Shown here piece by piece: positions 57,518 to 58,852 of a DNA stretch of 58,852 nucleotides. The notes beneath the pieces were generated by a model that saw only the letters and a list, made by a program, of their open reading frames with translations, did no database searches and was not told the origin of the DNA. The position numbers and the translations under genes are program-made. Source of the DNA: Parcubacteria group bacterium GW2011_GWC2_48_17 (GTDB taxonomy: Bacteria; Patescibacteriota; Minisyncoccia; Phycocordibacterales; UBA10002); NCBI GenBank assembly GCA_001003605.1, contig LCPL01000006.1:1-58852 (forward strand). Direction: 5' to 3'. Each line of letters opens with the position of its first letter. Position 1 is the first letter of the stretch.

Positions 57518-58081
57518 TTATTTACCAAGCATTTTTAAGGCGTGTTTGACCTTATCGCTAGTGCTTGCAATTTCTTTGGGAACATCACGAAGTGCTTCAC
57601 GCGCTTCGGCGTGCGAATAGCCGAGCGACTTCAGCGCCTCGAGCGCGTCAACCTCTTCTTTGAGCGTCGTGCTTTCCTGTCCTTTTCCAAGTTTTTCCTT
57701 TAATTCCAAAACAATCTTCTCCGCGGTCTTTCGGCCGATACCGGAGATTTTAGTTAAGTACGCAGTCTCGCCGGAAGTAATTGAGCGACGCAAGGTTTCT
57801 GGAGTTGCCACATTCAAGATATTGAGCGCTGTTTTCGGGCCAATGCCAGGGACTCCTAAGAGAAGCTCAAAAAGCTTCAAATCCTCTTCATCGAGAAAAC
57901 CGAACAACTCCTCGGTGTCTTCGCGCACCGCGTGATGAGTTTTTAACGTGGCGGACATGCCGGTTTTCAAACGTCGGAGCGTGTCTTCAGTAACGAATAC
58001 CCTATACCCAACCCCGCCCACGTCGACTATGATGAAGCGAACATTTTTTTCCACCACAGTTCCTGAAACATAACTTATCAT
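57518..58081 (-). CDS. ruvA: Holliday junction helicase subunit RuvA
   Basis: The protein has 187 aa. The OB fold MISYVSGTVVEKNVRFIIVD lies at the N-terminus. Tandem helix-hairpin-helix motifs are LLGVPGIGPKTALNIL and KISGIGRKTAEKIVLELKEK. The C-terminal domain III (ALKSLGYSHAEAREALRDVP) contacts RuvB. It directs RuvB to junctions. It is transcribed apart from ruvB and ruvC. Confidence 0.94.
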   Translation of the reverse strand: MISYVSGTVVEKNVRFIIVDVGGVGYRVFVTEDTLRRLKTGMSATLKTHHAVREDTEELFGFLDEEDLKLFELLLGVPGIGPKTALNILNVATPETLRRSITSGETAYLTKISGIGRKTAEKIVLELKEKLGKGQESTTLKEEVDALEALKSLGYSHAEAREALRDVPKEIASTSDKVKHALKMLGK

Positions 58082-58230
58082 AGCTGTTAGTTGCTAGGTT
58101 CTAGCTTCTAGGAATAACAGAACCATTATACCTCATTTTCTTGCGTTATTTTTGCTTTCTTGTTATGGTGTTTGGGTCTTCAAGCTGACACGTTACTAAA
58201 CGCTATACGCTAATCGCTATACGCTTCTTA
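58082..58230. repeat. Islands between ruvA and rpsT
   Basis: AGCTGTTAGTTGCTAGGTTC, TAGCTTCTAGG (58,083-58,112) and, near rpsT, CTAAACGCTATACGC, TAATCGCTATACGC (58,195-58,226). Two different word types face each other across about 80 nt without pairing. Confidence 0.6.
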
Positions 58231-58232
58231 CA

Positions 58233-58496
58233 ATGGCCATCACATCTTCAGCAAAAAAAGCTCACCGAAGCTCCGAGAGGAAGCGAGTGTTTAATCAGCG
58301 CCGAAAGCAGGCCGTTGAACAGATAGTAAAGAAAATCAAGAAACTTCTCGTAGAGAAAAAGGTGAAGGAGGCGCAGAAACTTATTCCGGAGGCCTATAAG
58401 GCTTTCGATAAAGCGTCCAAAGAGCATACAATACGGAAAGGCGCCGCTGACCGAAAAAAATCACGGCTTACTCTGCTCATTGCGCGAACCAAATAA
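58233..58496 (+). CDS. rpsT: Ribosomal protein bS20
   Basis: The protein has 87 aa, the usual length. It starts MAITSSAKKAHRSSERKRVF, then NQRRKQAVEQIVKKIKKLL, and the terminal region HTIRKGAADRKKSRLTLLIA is the characteristic S20 C-terminus. It binds 16S rRNA in the small subunit. It has its own terminator. Confidence 0.95.
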   Translation: MAITSSAKKAHRSSERKRVFNQRRKQAVEQIVKKIKKLLVEKKVKEAQKLIPEAYKAFDKASKEHTIRKGAADRKKSRLTLLIARTK

Positions 58497-58512
58497 TCAA
58501 CTGACAAATTGC

Positions 58513-58541
58513 ACAAAAATCACCCCATGGGGTGTTTTTTG
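58513..58541 (+). terminator. rpsT terminator
   Basis: AAAAATCACCCC-ATGGGGTGTTTTTTG: a short GC stem with a T-run, 16 nt after the stop codon. Confidence 0.88.
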
Positions 58542-58591
58542 TTTCTTATGTGTTTATTAAACCATATCAGAACCTATTTTCAAAACAAATA

Positions 58592-58822
58592 GTCGGTACA
58601 TTCCGCAGGGCTTGCAAAGCAAGAGGGCGGAAATGTGCTACATCAAGCGAACGGCTCAAATGGGAAGAAATGAGCCGTTCAAGAAAAATGGACTCGGTTT
58701 TGCGAAACTATTTTGCGGGAGGGAGGATTCGCAAAACCGAGACTAATGTTTTTGAAATTCGGCAGGGTTTGGGTTTCCGCCCCGCAGGAGGGCGCGGGAG
58801 GAATGTGGGGCGGATTCTTTTT
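58592..58822 (+). ncRNA. Candidate multi-hairpin non-coding RNA with terminator
   Basis: Four successive stems. ACATTCCGC/GCGGAAATGT (58598-58606, 58627-58636) has an inner CTTGC/GCAAG. GAACGGCTCA/TGAGCCGTTC (58649-58658, 58671-58680) is perfect. CTCGGTTTTGCGAA/TTCGCAAAACCGAG (58693-58706, 58728-58741) has 14 perfect pairs. TCCGCCCC/GGGGCGGA (58776-58783, 58807-58814) is followed by TTCTTTTT like a terminator. The overlapping ORF has no protein character. The RNA family is not recognised. Confidence 0.5.
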
Positions 58823-58852
58823 GGGAAAGGTTGGGAAGATTAGAAATTTCTA

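Noticed and set aside
58532-58843. 103-codon open frame after rpsT
   Set aside because: It runs across four hairpins and the rpsT terminator, has no start signal and a composition set by the stems.

Overview
This window reads as part of a chromosome from a Candidate Phyla Radiation (Patescibacteria) bacterium, most likely in or near Parcubacteria. I infer this from the gene set and style: short genes, a rpmH-rnpA-yidC-jag / dnaA-dnaN replication-origin block, a split type IV secretion-like cluster with a PrgI-family protein and a VirB4 ATPase, pilB, a short YebC, and very small intergenic spaces. TGA acts as a normal stop codon here (for example polA), so this is not a UGA-recoding lineage. 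No database search was possible; all family names come from reading motifs.

Layout. 1-22,300: a type IV secretion/pilus-like envelope cluster on the + strand (secreted proteins, VirB6-like membrane protein, PrgI/VirB3-like, TraC-like protein, VirB4 ATPase split by a 657-residue intein, VirB2-like protein). No VirD4 coupling protein or relaxase is visible. It is interrupted by a toxin-antitoxin island (19,380-20,870). 22,760-28,040: origin region, with jag, yidC, rnpA and rpmH on the - strand, dnaA and dnaN on the + strand, and an AT-rich candidate oriC between dnaA and dnaN. 28,200-35,060: penicillin-binding protein, tyrS, an IS982-like insertion in the last codons of tyrS, ruvC and yebC. 35,200-38,600: two strong promoters driving probable non-coding RNAs, a GNAT pseudogene broken by a MITE, hicBA, and ruvB. 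38,740-48,150: pilB, tsaE, a NYN-domain protein, polA, a RhuM-Doc toxin-like gene and a DNA polymerase III delta subunit. 48,240-58,852: pyrC and pyrD, a LAGLIDADG protein beside tRNA-Lys, an SpoU methyltransferase, a Mur ligase, an aminotransferase, ruvA, rpsT and a last hairpin-rich transcript.

The most striking feature is a family of 'hairpin islands'. Arrays of short degenerate words (such as AGCGTTTAGCG, CTAGAAGCTA, CGTGTAACG, CAAAACACAAA, ATACGAAAATACG) occur as inverted pairs at many gene boundaries. They often supply the stop or start codon of the neighbour. Some are empty, and some enclose one small ORF belonging to just three families: four-helix-bundle (S23/23S-IVS type), GxxExxY, or DUF559. 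Internally deleted copies exist, and the same words also occur translated in frame inside coding genes. I infer a family of IVS-like small mobile elements that tolerate insertion in operons.

A second general feature is promoter architecture. At least sixteen genes have an (often extended, TGn) -10 hexamer ending 6-9 nt before the start codon, which predicts leaderless mRNAs. Genes with that signal include tyrS, pilB, yidC, the PBP gene, hicB and the Mur ligase, and I used it to choose start codons.
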